From NCBI GenBank assembly GCA_018350325.1, contig JAEVLN010000008.1:1860001-1924000 (forward strand): DNA of 64,000 nucleotides. Direction: 5' to 3'. A model generated the notes under the pieces. It did no database searches. It was not told the DNA's origin and was given only the letters and a program-made list of their open reading frames with translations. Source of the stretch: Globodera rostochiensis. Lineage: Eukaryota > Nematoda > Chromadorea > Rhabditida > Heteroderidae. The position numbers and the translations under genes were made by a program. This document shows, one piece after another, positions 11,361 to 23,900 of this stretch; within the stretch, counting starts at the first letter, position 1; every line of letters starts with the position of its first letter.

Positions 11361-13679
11361 TTATTTTGTTTTGTCCACGCACTTTTGTCTGTAAGAAGTT
11401 GCCCTCCGTTCGGCTCGTCTCGGAATTTCTCTATATTCGTCAAATTGCGGTTTTTGTGGCCGTTGTTCCATTGCTGAGCGGGATCGAATTTGGTCATGCG
11501 GTAAAATGGTCGGTGGCTCAACTGCGGAGGCCGATTGATTGGCTTAAATCGTTTAATTGGAAGGGTCGGAGGGGGGGGGGGGCTTTAGGCTTCTTTTACT
11601 TTCTTGCTGAAAACGTTCCATTGGTGTCCGTTGCCGTGCCGTTTGAAATTCTCTAGCCCTTTCTCTCTGCTGTGGGCCCATTCCGCCGCTAAAATCTCCA
11701 GTCAATTGAGAACCGATCACCGGTTGAGGAGGTGAAGATTTGGGTGGGAATTGACTGTCCAAGGGGCGTTTGTACGCGAAGACTTCCTTGCGCCTCGGGG
11801 GTTCTTCATCGGTTTCGTCCAATTCTGGAATTAATTAAAATTAAAATCCCACAATTTTTATCGCCTTGTTCGATTGTATGCTGAGGAGTCCCCCGTGGCA
11901 ATTGGTTGAAACGGTCGTATTTTCGTCTTCGCGCATAATACTCGAGTTCGACGAGCATCCGACGATGGAACATAATAATAACAACAAAACAATAAGTCTT
12001 AAGAAATATGCCAAATTCATTTTTTAAATTAAAAGGCTCTAACATTGAGAAACACGCCGAACATCTCCACAATGGTCAGCATTAGCCAATAGTCCCTCAC
12101 ATCGCCAGCCCACCACATAACACCTGAAACCGATCAAATTGGCCTTTGAAAAGGACCGGCCCACTACAATAGGCAAACGAAGTGAGTATTGAAGCACACA
12201 TTGTGACCATCCAGGGCACCAGAAGGTAGCGAGACCACTTAACGGCGGCATTTTAAGTTTTGATTATTCATTTGGTCACTTTACCGTGTGCACACCGTAG
12301 ATCATCATGATGGAGGCGAACAGAAGGAAGAAAGCGACGATCAGACAGAGGATTTGAATTACGAACAGCCCTAAATGTTTTAAGTGCATAGAGGGAAGGA
12401 AAGCTGACAGTTCTATGTATTTTAACCATTTTTATTTAAATATTATTTAAGAAATAAAAATCAATTACACATTGCATTTTACATAGCTTTTCATTAAAAT
12501 GGCTTTACAAGTGTAATAGCGTTCTTCGGGAGATTGCCAATAGGCCTCGTAATAAGTCGGAATGTCGTAATGGCCGTAAGTGTTATAATTGGGCAAAATT
12601 GTGTTGGCGGCCCGGTCCTTTTCGTATTTGATGGCAGCCATTTGCCAACCAAAAATGGCCAATTGCATTGTGCTGAAGACCTGTTGACCAGCAGCAAAGT
12701 TAAAAAGAGAATTCGAACTTTTATTTAGTGAATTCGCTAAAACATTCCGAAAAGCATTTGCCATTCCCTCACTTCTTTTTATATAAATGGAAAAAAATAT
12801 TGAAAATGGAAAGTGGAGAATCAGTAAATTATACCTTTAATTAAGGTAAATAAATGTAAATGAACATTTAACGATTAACAAACAATTCATTAATGGTTAG
12901 GTATGTGAATGCAATGTGTAAATAAATCATGTTTAATAAAATAAAATAAAACTAAAATATTTAATATTTTCTATCAGAATACCCTCAATGATCGCTGAAG
13001 TGCGAGCAGTGGAGGCACCGACACAAGGACAGTAATACTCGCACTGAAGGTTCGATTGTGCCATGACGACGTGTTGGCATTGTGCAAGGACGCTGAACTG
13101 CCAGACGAAAACGGCAATTTGGACGAGGGAGTAAATCTTCAATTAACTGGGAAGCTTTCAGGTGATGAAGCAATGCGGTGGTTGAGAGTCTCGACATAAA
13201 TGCATTGAGTCAAAGCAATTTAATTTGCACTTTTTCGGATGTGAACTCAAAATTTTAGGACTTAATAAATCTTCGATGCTGTGAAAATCTCTATCGATGT
13301 CTGCTGTCTTGAATATGTTCTCGAATATTGACTCAATTAAACGTTAAATAATTTTAGTCTTGAACAGCAGCGGCGCGGGCAAAGAAGAAACTTGACAACA
13401 TTTAAACAAATAATCCCTACAATATTATTTTAAGGATATACGTAATGTGAGGGAATGAATAATCACACTTTTCAAAAATTCCGAATGTTGCACCCACCCA
13501 CCATCAGCGAAGGCATCCATCCCAACCCTTAATCTAACCCTAACCCTAACCCCAAAAACGAATATAGGAAAGCTAACGAATCCCAACTCCCCAACCCAAC
13601 CCCAACCCACCGTTGACCAAATGCCGATAGTGACAGCGGCATCCTTAAGCTTCAAACAGCAGCAAGGGTTACAGGACAT
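11361..13679 (-). CDS. Four-pass membrane protein with duplicated exon 2
   Basis: The gene starts at 13679 with MSCNPCCCLKLKDAAVTIGI, a Cys-rich leader and first helix (exon 13679-13611). The next exon is either 13136-12983 (2a) or 12680-12509 (2b). Shared exons follow: 12370-12285, 12237-12165, 12123-12044, 11997-11865, 11824-11600, 11542-11361. With 2b the product is 339 aa, with 2a 333 aa; both stay in frame. Helices: exon 1-2 (IGIWST plus IYSLVQIAVFVWQ or VFSTMQLAIFGWQ), LFVIQILCLIVAFFLLFASI, YLLVPWMVTMCASILTSFAY and YWLMLTIVEMFGVFL. The polar C-terminal tail (FNQLPRGTPQ onward) is Pro/Arg-rich and probably cytoplasmic. The layout resembles LAPTM-like or other nematode four-pass proteins, without a firm match. 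The intron after 11865 starts with GC. Function unknown. Confidence 0.75.
12509..12680 (-). other. Exon 2b of the four-pass membrane gene
   Basis: Encodes VFSTMQLAIFGWQMAAIKYE and a Tyr-rich loop. It enters at phase 0 after a CAACAG acceptor and leaves at phase 1 (GTAAAG donor). These phases equal those of exon 2a, so either can join exon 1 and exon 3. Confidence 0.7.
12983..13136 (-). other. Exon 2a of the four-pass membrane gene
   Basis: Encodes IYSLVQIAVFVWQFSVLAQ and a loop with CEYYCPC. The first 13 residues align with exon 2b (F/Y-S-x-x-Q-L/I-A-I/V-F-x-W-Q), while the loop differs. Same entry and exit phases as 2b. It could be the sole, an alternative or a decayed exon. Confidence 0.6.
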
Positions 13680-15940
13680 TGGTGATAGCTTTATAGGTAT
13701 ATAAATTAATTGACATAATTGGTCACATTTCGGAAGCGTTGGGCCTTAAACATGTGGTTAATAAAAGACAACATTACATTTAATATTTAGACTAGCGTTG
13801 ACACCCCGACATTCGGGGAGGGAAAAGTCGGGGATTGGGGTTTTTCGGGGTTGAAAGGTCGGGGACCGGGGTCTGGGAAGAACAAATTGTCGCGGTCGGG
13901 GTTGTCGGGGAAGACGCAACGAACTTAAACAGCAAAATGTATAAACAATGTTATTTAAGAAAATAAGCACAAAAATAAAGAATCCGACGATTTGTAGTTT
14001 CTCTCTTTTCTTCGCGATCCAAAAATGCAATGAAATATAAAGAATCGGAAGAATTCCCCCCCCCACCCGACGATGAGAAAGAAATGAGCGAAAAATTGAT
14101 TCTCGGGAAGATTGGAAATTGTGGGAAAGAAAAAAGACGGAGAAAATGGGGGGGGGGGCGATGGGAAGGATAGTTTTGTGTAGTGGCCAAAGAAAGATCG
14201 GAGCCAAAAGATTAAATTGTGCTTGCTTTTGTAACGGTCAGCTGCTTTTGTTAGTCTGTCTTATCGCTGCAAAGAAATGAAACAATTCATTCGCTAATGG
14301 AGGCAAATGACGCTTAAATTGCCTATCATTCGCTAATGGAGACAACGACGCTTAAATTGCTTATGGATTGATTGAACTTGTGAATATGTCAGTGATTTGA
14401 AAAAGTGCAAATGAATTGATCGATAAGCGTCCAAACGCTTTTCTCCCACTTTTGCTTTACCTAAGCAAGAGATGTTGGACAAACATTGCCCCCCCCCCCC
14501 CGACGGTCCGTCCATCCCAAATCCCCCATCAGAGCAAAAGCCCCCCTCCTCTCCAGCGAAGCTTTTCTGTTTGTCCCTTTGACCGCCGCGTGGTGGGACA
14601 TTTTGCAATACAATGAGGGAGGGGAGGGAGGGGAAGGGGGCGAAGTGAAGTGGACGGACGGGCAAACCGCCGCTGCTGAGCCAGCCAAGCCAACCCTTTC
14701 CCCGAAATATTTGTTGAGTCACGTCTATGGGCCCCTCCGCCACCGCCACCGCCCTCCGATTAATGGAAATATGCAGAATTAATCATATTACAACAAAAGC
14801 TCATAAAAGCATCTGAAGGTTGACTTACATTAGCTGATTGTATGCCGGATCCAAAATTCGATTCATTTATTTTAATTTTTATTTATACAAACTAACAAAA
14901 ACTGATGGAATTTAGTTGAAAAATGGATAATTATATTTATCTTTCTCAAAATCATTGCGAATGACGGGCCGGGCCAGCTGCTGTTGTCTTTTTCCCCACT
15001 ACCGGACATTTTGTCCGATTTGTGCTACCGGACTTTTGTCCACGTACGGAAGGAATTGGGATAAAATGGGCGTCCAGTTGAAAAAGGGGAACAAGTTGGG
15101 CGCCGTTCTTTGAGAATAAGTCCATATTTCGCCATATTTTCATAAATCCACATTTTGGCATTTTATGGCAAATTTTAAGAAAAATAATTTTTAAACTAAA
15201 AATGCATACAGCCGCGCGGAAAATTTCAAAGACGGTCGGGGTCAGTTCGGCGAGTCTAGGTAAATTGCTCTCCGACCATTTTCGGAAAATTGCTCTCAGC
15301 GGAAAATAGGTAGGCTCTCGGAAAATTTCTCTCCAACCCGGAAAATTGCTCTCCGTGAGAAAAAAAAAATACTGGTGGTTTGAACCCGGATTTTGTAAAT
15401 GATTTCTTATAACATTCGGTGAGTGTCTATGGAGGAGGGCTCGGGGCGCGTTAGGCTTAGGCCTAAGCCACTCTCATGTTTATGGCTAGCAGTGGTGAAG
15501 AAAGAAAAGGTAAATAGAAAAATTCTGGGATGAATTTTGCTATTTTTATTTTTTTTCACGGAGAGCAATTTACCAAAGAGCAATTTACCGGCGCCCAGTT
15601 CGGCGCCGACAAGTTTGGAACCTTATAGCTTTTTGTATGCTAATCAATAAATAATGTTGTACCAACTTAAAGCACAATGTCTGCTACAGAAGAAAAAGCT
15701 TACAAATTAGCAATCCAACTTAAGCTAAAGAAGTTTAAAATTTGAAAATTACGTTTTATGGCATAATGAATTTTGCTTTAGGGCTTATCTTTCGCGAGCG
15801 GTTTCCTCTTATCGTCTGTTTCTCTTCACCCAGCCCATTTGCCGTTTCGTACTCAGTCCATACCTGGCTTTACTAATTAATTGAATATTGTATTGTGTTT
15901 TTTTGATATTTAGCCTCTTTTATTGTCAATTAATGGTGCA
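13680..15940. other. gene-free region with repeats
   Basis: Contains a GGGG/TCGGGG-rich patch (13800-13910), poly(C) and poly(G) runs near 14056, 14150 and 14490, fragments of short inverted motifs at 14995-15060 (CGGAC then TTTTGTCC), and one inverted-repeat element at 15253-15595. No coding frame that I trust. Confidence 0.6.
15253..15595. mobile_element. Inverted-repeat (foldback/MULE-like) element A
   Basis: The arms contain repeated AAATTGCTCTC motifs. A perfect 16-bp inverted repeat, GGTAAATTGCTCTCCG, lies at 15259-15274 and in reverse at 15559-15574, with a further GAGCAATTTACC at the right end. The element is flanked by a 10-bp direct repeat, CAGTTCGGCG (15243-15252 and 15596-15605), the size of a Mutator-type target duplication. 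The centre holds the palindromic 19-mer CGTTAGGCTTAGGCCTAAG (15449-15467). No coding capacity. Confidence 0.75.
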
Positions 15941-18900
15941 ATGAATGGGATTAACAATGTCAAAGATTATGATACCAAAGTGCAGGTTTTTTTAATTTGC
16001 AAAAATTTGCCTTTTATTTACACTTTAAGGCGATCTTTGAGCAATGCCGCATATCGCAAAAGCTTTTGAATTATGTCGAGAACTTTAACTATCCCTATGT
16101 TAGCGATGTGACATATTACGAACAATTATTGAAGATTGGTCAGGGAACATTTGGGTAAGCACTCTTTTGATATGTCAAAATTGGATTTTTGGACTATCCT
16201 GTAAAACTTTCAAAAATCTTTGAATTTGTTAAGTTTTTAAAAACATTTTTTTTTTTTGTATTTTTAGCGAAGTTTTCAAGGCACGATGTAAGCGGACCGG
16301 GCGATTGGTGGCGCTGAAAAAAATTTTGATGGAAAACGAAAAAGAGGGGGTTGTTTTGTGATTTTATTCTCCAACCTCAAATTTTGATTTTTAGTTTCCG
16401 ATAACGGCTCTTCGTGAAATAAAAATGTTGCAGAGGCTTCGTCATCTGCACATAACTGAATTGGTTGAAGTGTGCACAAGTCGACGTATGCCAACATTTG
16501 AATTATTCCAAAATTGTGCCGGGAAAGGGCGTCAATAGGACTCCCACAAAATTGGAATGAATTAATTAACAAAGGCCTTAATCGTTTTTTAATTTGCTTT
16601 TTGTTTCAGAGAGAAGTGGCAAAGAGAAATTTTGCTTTTATTTGGTGTTCACTTTTTGCGAGCACGACCTTGCCGGCCTGTTAAGCAACGTTCAGGTGAA
16701 GATTCGACTGGTGGACATCAAAACGATGATGCAACACATTCTGCGCGGACTGCACAAAATTCACAACAGTCAAATTCTGCACCGCGACATGAAAGCGGCC
16801 AATGTGTTGATCACAGGCGATGGAGTACTCAAATTAGCCGATTTTGGGTTGGCACGGCTCATGTACAGTGCGTTTTTTTATTAAAATTGGAAATCTGCGG
16901 GCCCAAATTGTTTAGTCGAAAAGCAAAGCAAAAAAAAAGAAGAAAAAAGGTGATTGATCAGATTATTACGACAGTCATCGTTTTGGTTTAAACTTTAAAG
17001 TGTTCATCTTTAGAGCAACCGGAATATTGTTACACAAATCGAGTGGTCACTTTGTGGTACCGACCCCCCGAGTTGTTGCTGGGCACTCGACACTACGGGC
17101 CGGCGATTGATATTTGGGGCGCGGGTTGCATTTTAGCCGAACTTTGGATTCGGGCACCGATTCTTCAGGTGACAAACTTTTCATTCTTTCGACGACCGAT
17201 GCATTTGTAGGGAAACACCGAGCAGTCCCAACTCGAACTTATTTCGAAGCTTTGCGGGTCGATTAATCCACACAGTTGGCCAGGTGATCGGCTGACCTTT
17301 TGACTTGTCTAAATTACCAATAAATCCGCCGAAGGCTGTGACAAATTGCCTTATTACAACAATTTGCAAGGGTCGCTTCAGCAGAATCTGCCGAGACGCG
17401 TGAGAGAGCGCATAAATCCCTTCCTCCAGGCAATTTTTGAAATAAACCAAATTGTCAATGAACAAACGAAGAATTGTGGTGGGTAAAACATTAAACATAT
17501 AATACAAATCATTAAATGATTTGGTGAATAAATAGTTGCCATTATTCAAATGTCCTTTGTTTCTCGAAAAGGTTACCCCCCCCCCCTGCGGGTATTGGTA
17601 TGCTTACTAAACATCAAAGGCGGTATGGAAAGAAAGTGAGAGAAGGGACTAATACCCAAACTTTGGTCTGCCATCTTTTGGTTCTAGGCCATTAACGTTA
17701 TTGTGAATGTATCAAAAACCTTTTTGACTGTGTAAAATTTGAATAGAAAAGAGAAGTGAGTTTTTGATTTTTGCCACACTTTCTTTTCATACCCCTCAGA
17801 GGTGGGCCAACTCCTTTATGGCCCGCTCCGATGAGCACCTTGACGGCTTTACCCAATACCTGGCTTCTTTCTCGACACAGAACAACGAGCAAGCGCTTTC
17901 GCTCATCGATTTGATGCTTACACTGAATCCGGAGAAGCGACCTACCGCTTCTGCCGCGTTAGACCACAACTTCTTCTTTGAGGCCCCCATGCCGGCAAAC
18001 AACATCCAGGAACTGCTCCAACAGCTCAAAGGGGTGGTCGTCTCTTCTTCAGTTTCATCTCCATTTTGTGTTCAATAACCTCGAATTGCAGACCAACTTG
18101 TTCGAGTACACATCCGGCTGTGGGGCTCATGCGAATCGTCGTCGGCCGGTGGCGCCTGCTGCTCCCATGCATCAACAGCAGCAAATGCGCGGAAAAGTTT
18201 CCGCCGTTGGGGGAACAATGCATCGCACGACGGGTGGAGGGCAGCAAAGGACCCAGCACCATTTGGGCGGTCCATTAAATGTTGAAAGACAACAACAACA
18301 GCAGCATGTGGTTGGTTACGGCTAATTCATTCTCCTTGAACTCCCCCGATTTGGCAGAATCAGGGTATAGTGCCTCCTATGGGAGGGGGCGGACCTCCGC
18401 TTAATCTCCCTCGGAAACGCCCCGCGGCGCCACTTTCAGCAGCTGAGCAACCCGCGGTTTTGCGTCGTCCACAATCGTCATCCGCAGGCATTTCATCACG
18501 AAAATTTGTCATTTTTGAATAATAATTAGCTAATTTTGTTTCCACAGGCGGTGGTGGTGGTGCTCCCTCCTCTTCATGGGTGCACCAGCAACAGCCGACC
18601 ACTTCATCACAACATTTTGTCGCTCCTTCTCTCCATGAGTCCCCGATGAAGACGGGCACCCATCAGCAACAGAGGAGTGGGGAACAACAGCGCAAAGTGC
18701 TGAACATTCAGCAGCAGCAACATCAAAATATACCTGTCGCCGAACACCATCACAAAACGGGGAATGCCCTCGTGAGGATGACGCCTCCTCCACCGCCGCT
18801 TCTGATGCGGCCTTCGACCCCCAATTCTGCACCCTTTCGGTGAGGGAAGTCTTCCGATACGTTTTGATACCGCTGAATTAAATAAAGCGAATGTAAAATT

Positions 18901-19045
18901 ATAATTACTTTCATTTTATGTCATCTATTTCCTTAGACATGGCCAACCCCAACAATACACCGCACAACGACAGCCGATCAGACCACAGAGATCTTCACAA
19001 AATCAGCGACAACCTCATCCCAAATTTTTCAATCGTGATTACTGA
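15941..19045 (+). CDS. cdk-9: Cyclin-dependent kinase 9 (P-TEFb kinase subunit)
   Basis: The kinase phosphorylates the RNA polymerase II tail, with cyclin T, to release paused transcription. Exons 15941-15985, 16030-16154, 16268-16349, 16395-16485, 16610-16867, 17014-17168, 17211-17283, 17335-17399, 17800-18033 and from 18092 stay in phase. Motifs: Gly-loop [30 protein letters not shown] with the catalytic Lys and PITALRE helix, hinge [31 protein letters not shown] and the T-loop [18 protein letters not shown] with the activating Thr. [22 protein letters not shown] and GNTEQ are CDK9 hallmarks rather than CDK12 or CDK7. The tail after 18092 is Gln-, Pro- and Gly-rich and ends FKHR-like basic at 19045 (last exon from about 18940). 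The joins at 17399/17800 and near 18490 are the least certain. Confidence 0.93.
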
Positions 19046-19764
19046 GTCATGCCGTGATTTGGGATGAGATGTTTTTGTTATGAATGTCATTGACTATTCT
19101 CAATTATACCGAAATTTTGTTATAAATTTTCTGTTGAACAATTTGTAATGGTCAATGAGAAAAGGGGTAAATGTATTGGTCGTTTGTTTGTCGGCTATTC
19201 GACTTTAACATCACTGCACTTTTGCATGGCGTCGCCTTCGTTAATCCAAACGGCGGATATATGCAAATGAACGGCGGTGGTTTGGGCCAAAGGAACGGCG
19301 GTGGACAGGGCAAATGCCATCTCCGATTTCGTCCCCCCCCCCTCGGCCAACTTTTTCCTTTCCTTTGCCCATTTGCTCCTTTCCATCGTCTCATATTCTC
19401 CGGCGCCTTTCCCCGCCCTATCGTTCGTGTCAGTTCATTCTCAGCCCGCCAAATTAATCGCATTACCCTTTCTTTGTTTGTTCCTCTGCCCCCCCCCCCT
19501 CCCCCCCCCCCCCTCCTTCACGCCCTTTCAGAATGCCATTGCCGACTGTAAAGAGTTGGCACTCTGAAGGGTGGGAATGGGAAGGTTCTTGGCCGGGTGA
19601 ATTGATGTGAGTGTGTGGGCTGAGTGGTGAATAAAGAGAAAATAGACGGGGGTGGCTGGAATCCTCAAAGGACGGACGGAAGGGGTGTGAGGGGTGCGGG
19701 ATGAGACTTTTCCCGCAGGGGTTGTTGGAGTGGAGCAAGCGGGGCATTGGTGTGTGGGGGACGG

Positions 19765-19861
19765 AGTGGGGGAGGGGGGAAAGGGGGGGGGGAGGGGGAA
19801 AGGGGGGGGGGGGAGGGGGAAAGGGGGGGGGGAGGGGGAAAGGGGGGGGGAGGGGGGGGGG
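19765..19861. repeat. G-rich microsatellite
   Basis: About 97 bases of 8-11 G runs interrupted by A and by GGGGGAAAG units; a strong G-quadruplex candidate on the + strand. Confidence 0.9.
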
Positions 19862-20317
19862 TACCACCGTGGGAATGTTATTGTTATTTCGTTCCGACGC
19901 TTATTTGTTGCTAATGACTAAGTGATCGTTTGACCAATCTGACGACACCCCTCTCCCAACCGACCCTTTCTTTTTGGACGCACTTTTCCGTCCCTTGCCC
20001 ATCGTCCGTTCTTTTCCAATTTCTTCCGTTCTCGGCTAACTTTCTTGCCCCGCCTATCATCAAATTAAATCCAAATTTGTCCCACCAAGTGAAAGGCTTC
20101 ACGGGCCATAAAAAGGGATGAGAGGCGCGTCTGAGTGAATTACCACCACCACAAAAATGGATGAGTCGAACGAATGGATTTGGGTGCCAATTCGCTCATT
20201 CATTTCATTCATTCTTTTACATGTGACACTTCCGCCTTTTCATTCATTTTCTTTTCATAAATAAGACAAACACCACAAATTTTAATTAACGCTGCTGCAA
20301 ATGCTCACTAATTATAA

Positions 20318-20629
20318 CTAAATAGGACAAATAGAGTCATCTTGATTCAATTGAGATTGGGGACATTTCCTCTCACTGATCATTCTTTTTCTTAAGAATT
20401 GGTTGAATTTGCAACTCATTTTGGTGGACGGGGAATTCCTCCACATTTCTCGACCCTTTAGGGACATGCCTTGGCAATTCCCATACGCCCCATCGGCACA
20501 AAATTGAATTGAATATTCGGCAGCACCCAAAATGCCATCCTCACAACGTATTAGGGGGGGGGGGAATTTGGGGGGGGGGGGAATTTGGGGGGGGGCAATG
20601 CAAATTCGTTCATTTTCTTCACGCCCCAC
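20318..20629 (-). CDS. Weak candidate exon, cysteine-containing
   Basis: The last about 70 codons read CEDGILGAAEYSIQFCADGA and continue with more Cys and mixed polar residues to a stop at 20318, which looks more like protein than noise. The upstream part is a poly(C) tract read as Pro. It could be the last exon of a small secreted protein whose first exons I could not find, or chance. Confidence 0.2.
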   Translation of the reverse strand: MGREENERICIAPPQIPPPPKFPPPLIRCEDGILGAAEYSIQFCADGAYGNCQGMSLKGREMWRNSPSTKMSCKFNQFLRKRMISERKCPQSQLNQDDSICPI

Positions 20630-20950
20630 TTCCCGACCAGAAACCTCCTCCTTCTCGTTCTCTTCTGCTCACACTTCAGCAGTTCCCATCCATTCCAAAT
20701 TCGTCCATTAATAACGGAACTTTGCTACATAGTCCCGGAATTGTTGCGCCACTCTCTCTCTTCCCAACTGAAAATATTCACATCGAATGAATGGACTGAT
20801 CAGTGAAGTGATAGCATTTGTGAGTGATAATACTCTTTTATTTACCTTTTTGTGAATGATCGAAAGTTTTCGGATTTTGTTAAAGAAAAATAAATTCAAA
20901 TGTCGACTCAGACTTTAACTTTTTATCAATGAATTTAAGCACAAATCTTT

Positions 20951-23900
20951 ATGGATGTCACATCCTACAGAGAGGCACTTTTCGCCAATTTCCATCAGCA
21001 AACTTTGGCACCTTTCTCGCACTCCATGGAGCATCACCAAATTGCAGTTCCAAACGCGAATGAGGCGCAAAGGCACATCCGCATGCCGATAACACAATTC
21101 GCTGACATTGACGCTGAACTGAGCCCACAATGGTCAGCTTTGTCCATAATATTTGATTTGTTTGGAGGACTCGGTCTCGAGGCTGTGCCTTTCATGCCTC
21201 TGAACATTTTCGGCTTAAGGGTTTGGCTGCTGCTCGTCACAATGCCAATTTCGTGTATTGTTGGCAACACTTTGGTGGTGGCCGCCGTCCTCTCCAACAA
21301 AAGTCTGCAGACGCCCACAAACTATTTGTTGCTCAGTTTGGCCTGTGCCGATTTGATGGTCGGCACTTTAGTGGCTCCTTTCCATATTTACATGACAGTG
21401 AGCGCGAAATGTGCATTTACTCTTCCACTGTCCCGGCCGGTTTCAGATCAATTCCCTTCATTGGCATCTGCCAGCTTTGACCTGCTATATTTACTGTGTA
21501 CTGGACGTACTCGCCTCCACCTCCTCCATCATCCATCTCCTCCTGATCAGCATGGATAGGTGCGATCAGTTTATGTTAGACTGGGTATTCACGAGTTCTT
21601 TTTGAGAGCTCCGATCAAAGATCGAAAAGCCCAAAGGTCGAATAGAGCAAATAGTTCTGAAGGCCGAATAGAACAATCAGGCTGAAAGTTCGAATAGTGG
21701 GACGCAGAACGCGCGAAGCATGTTTTTGGTTGCCAATCTTTTAACAAATCCCATCAAAAAATTCAAAATTTTCTCGGCGGCGCCTATCGGCACCGCCGAC
21801 CCGCCCGCCCTCTCACCTAAAAAGTAGTTAAAAAAATCGCGCGAAAAAAACACGAAAATCGGTTCCAAAGGAAACTTGCCATAAAAATGCCATTTTTGAC
21901 CTCTCGATGCCATAAAAATGCCATTTTTGACCTCTCGATGCCATAAAAATGCCATATTTATGGAGCCGGAAAATCAAAGTCCCAAAATAAAGAAGCACTG
22001 GTTGCCATATTTTCTCGAAGGTGAGTTGACTTCTCGGATCTAAGTGTTCCCTTTACTTTAGGGATTTCGGCAGTTTAAGAACTAAATTAAATCGAACTTG
22101 GTAGAAAAACGTCATTTTTTGTTCTATTCGACCTTTGGACTGGTAGCCCATATTGAGAACGGATAGCTGAGATTTTGTTAGAACCAATGAGGGTCCAAGC
22201 CAAAGAACCCAGCTACAATTAATGCAGATTAGTGGCAGCCACAAAACCCGCCGATTACAAGACGCACAAACACAGACGGAGGTTTGTCCTTTTTGCTGTC
22301 AAAATGATGCTGATCTAACAAATAAGAGTCTACATGGCAATCGCCTTCTGCTGGCTGTTCAGCGTGTGCCTTTCTCTTCCCCTCGTGTTCGGCTTCAACG
22401 CGGACACGGAACGTTATCTGTTGGAGGAGCATCATTGCGGAGTCCGTGTCAAACTCCGTCATGTACCTCAACTTTATTCTTAGATTTACAACCCCACGTA
22501 CATGTTCGGCTCCTCAATTTTCGCCTTCTTCTTGCCTCTTTTTTTCATGTCTCTAATTTATGGGTGCGATGTTCCAAAACTTGGCTGAGATTGTCTAAGA
22601 CAATTCTTTCCTTTTAGTTATATTTTTTACACATTAAAACGGCGACTTCGGGCAATTCAGCTCCAAGAGATGGCCGGTGGCCAATTTCTCGGGTTTGGAG
22701 CTGATTTGGGCAACATTGCCACCTCAGCGATGGAGACAGTTATCGGTGGGTGCTAATTCAATAGAAATGAAGGACGGACGATATTTATTAAGGGATCGAT
22801 CAGAAGAATCGGAACATGATCACTTGGGAGAAGCCATTGTTGAAGAAAATCGAGGAGACAGCTGCTGAACACGCGAGTTCGCTGAACGAAAGCGAACGAG
22901 AACAGGTCCAGCCCATCCCCTTAAATTCGTTTTGCCCTTTTCGAGAATACTTCCGTCGTTTCCTTCAGCTTCAAAACATTCTCCAAGCCACCAGCTCGTC
23001 TGCTGCTTCTCGGGCAAGCGACTGCGAATGTGCCAATGTATTGGAGAGACGTCGGCGCGGCATTCCGCCGAATCGGGCAGCAGAAGCGTCCCCCGGCAAC
23101 GCGTTCATAGTGGAAGAGAGGGAAGAGATTAGCCAAGGCCATTCCTCCTCACTCATTCTGGACGCCGTTACGGCCTCCGGCCCCGTGTTCGGTAGGGATT
23201 CGAACATTGGTGAGGCATTTGTTGGCAATTGGAAGTAGAGCCCGGTAAAAAAAAATTTCCGGGAACGGGAACGGGGTTTTCAAAAAGTACGGGACGGGAA
23301 TCCCGAACGGGAATCCCGTGTTTTTCCCGTTCCCGTAGAAATCCCGTTCAATTTTTAACGGGAATCCCGCGGGAAAGGGAAAATTTTGAAAATTTTTAAA
23401 CTAAGAATTTTTCGAAATTTTTTTTGGCGGGCACTTTGCGATAAATTTCTGATATACAATTGGAGGGTCCGACAACGCCGATAGGCGCCGTCGGAAAATT
23501 ATAACATTTTTGTTAAGAAAATTGCTCAAAATTTTCGAATTTTTTCCGATTTGCGAATTTTTCAAAAATTCAAATTTTTTGAGAATTTCATTTCCCGAGG
23601 TGGAGGGGGGGGGGGGGTCGGCGGTGCCGATAGGCGCCGCCGAAAAAATTTTGCATTTTTTGCTCAATTTATAAGAGATTTGCTACCAAAATCTTAAAAA
23701 TACGGTAGTGGAAGAGCTGCCCACGGATTGGGTGGAGGACGTGGGTTCGAGTCCCACCCGGGGCTAACATTTCACCTATTCTTTACTACATTTTGGGTGG
23801 GTTCGGCGGTGCCGATAGGCGCCGCCGTTAAAAAAATTTGAAATCTAAGCATTTTTGTGATGAAAATTGGTCCAAAATTGTTAAATTTTTGAAAACATTT

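Larger units (their letters stand above)
19046..20950. other. gene-poor region with G/C tracts
   Basis: Contains C-rich tracts at 19487-19520, a G-rich minisatellite at 19765-19861 and poly(G) at 20553-20595. Frames here read as Pro-, Gly- or Arg-rich low-complexity peptides. One weak candidate is listed separately at 20318-20629. Confidence 0.6.

Noticed and set aside
13534..13553. Telomere-like CTAACCCTAACCCTAACCCC
   Set aside because: It is the TTAGGG type, not the nematode TTAGGC type, only three units long, and lies in an intron next to other CCAACCC simple sequence.
23703..23768. Functional tRNA gene
   Set aside because: The T-arm is perfect, but the 5' acceptor strand and half the D-arm are missing, so it was kept only as a tRNA-like fragment.
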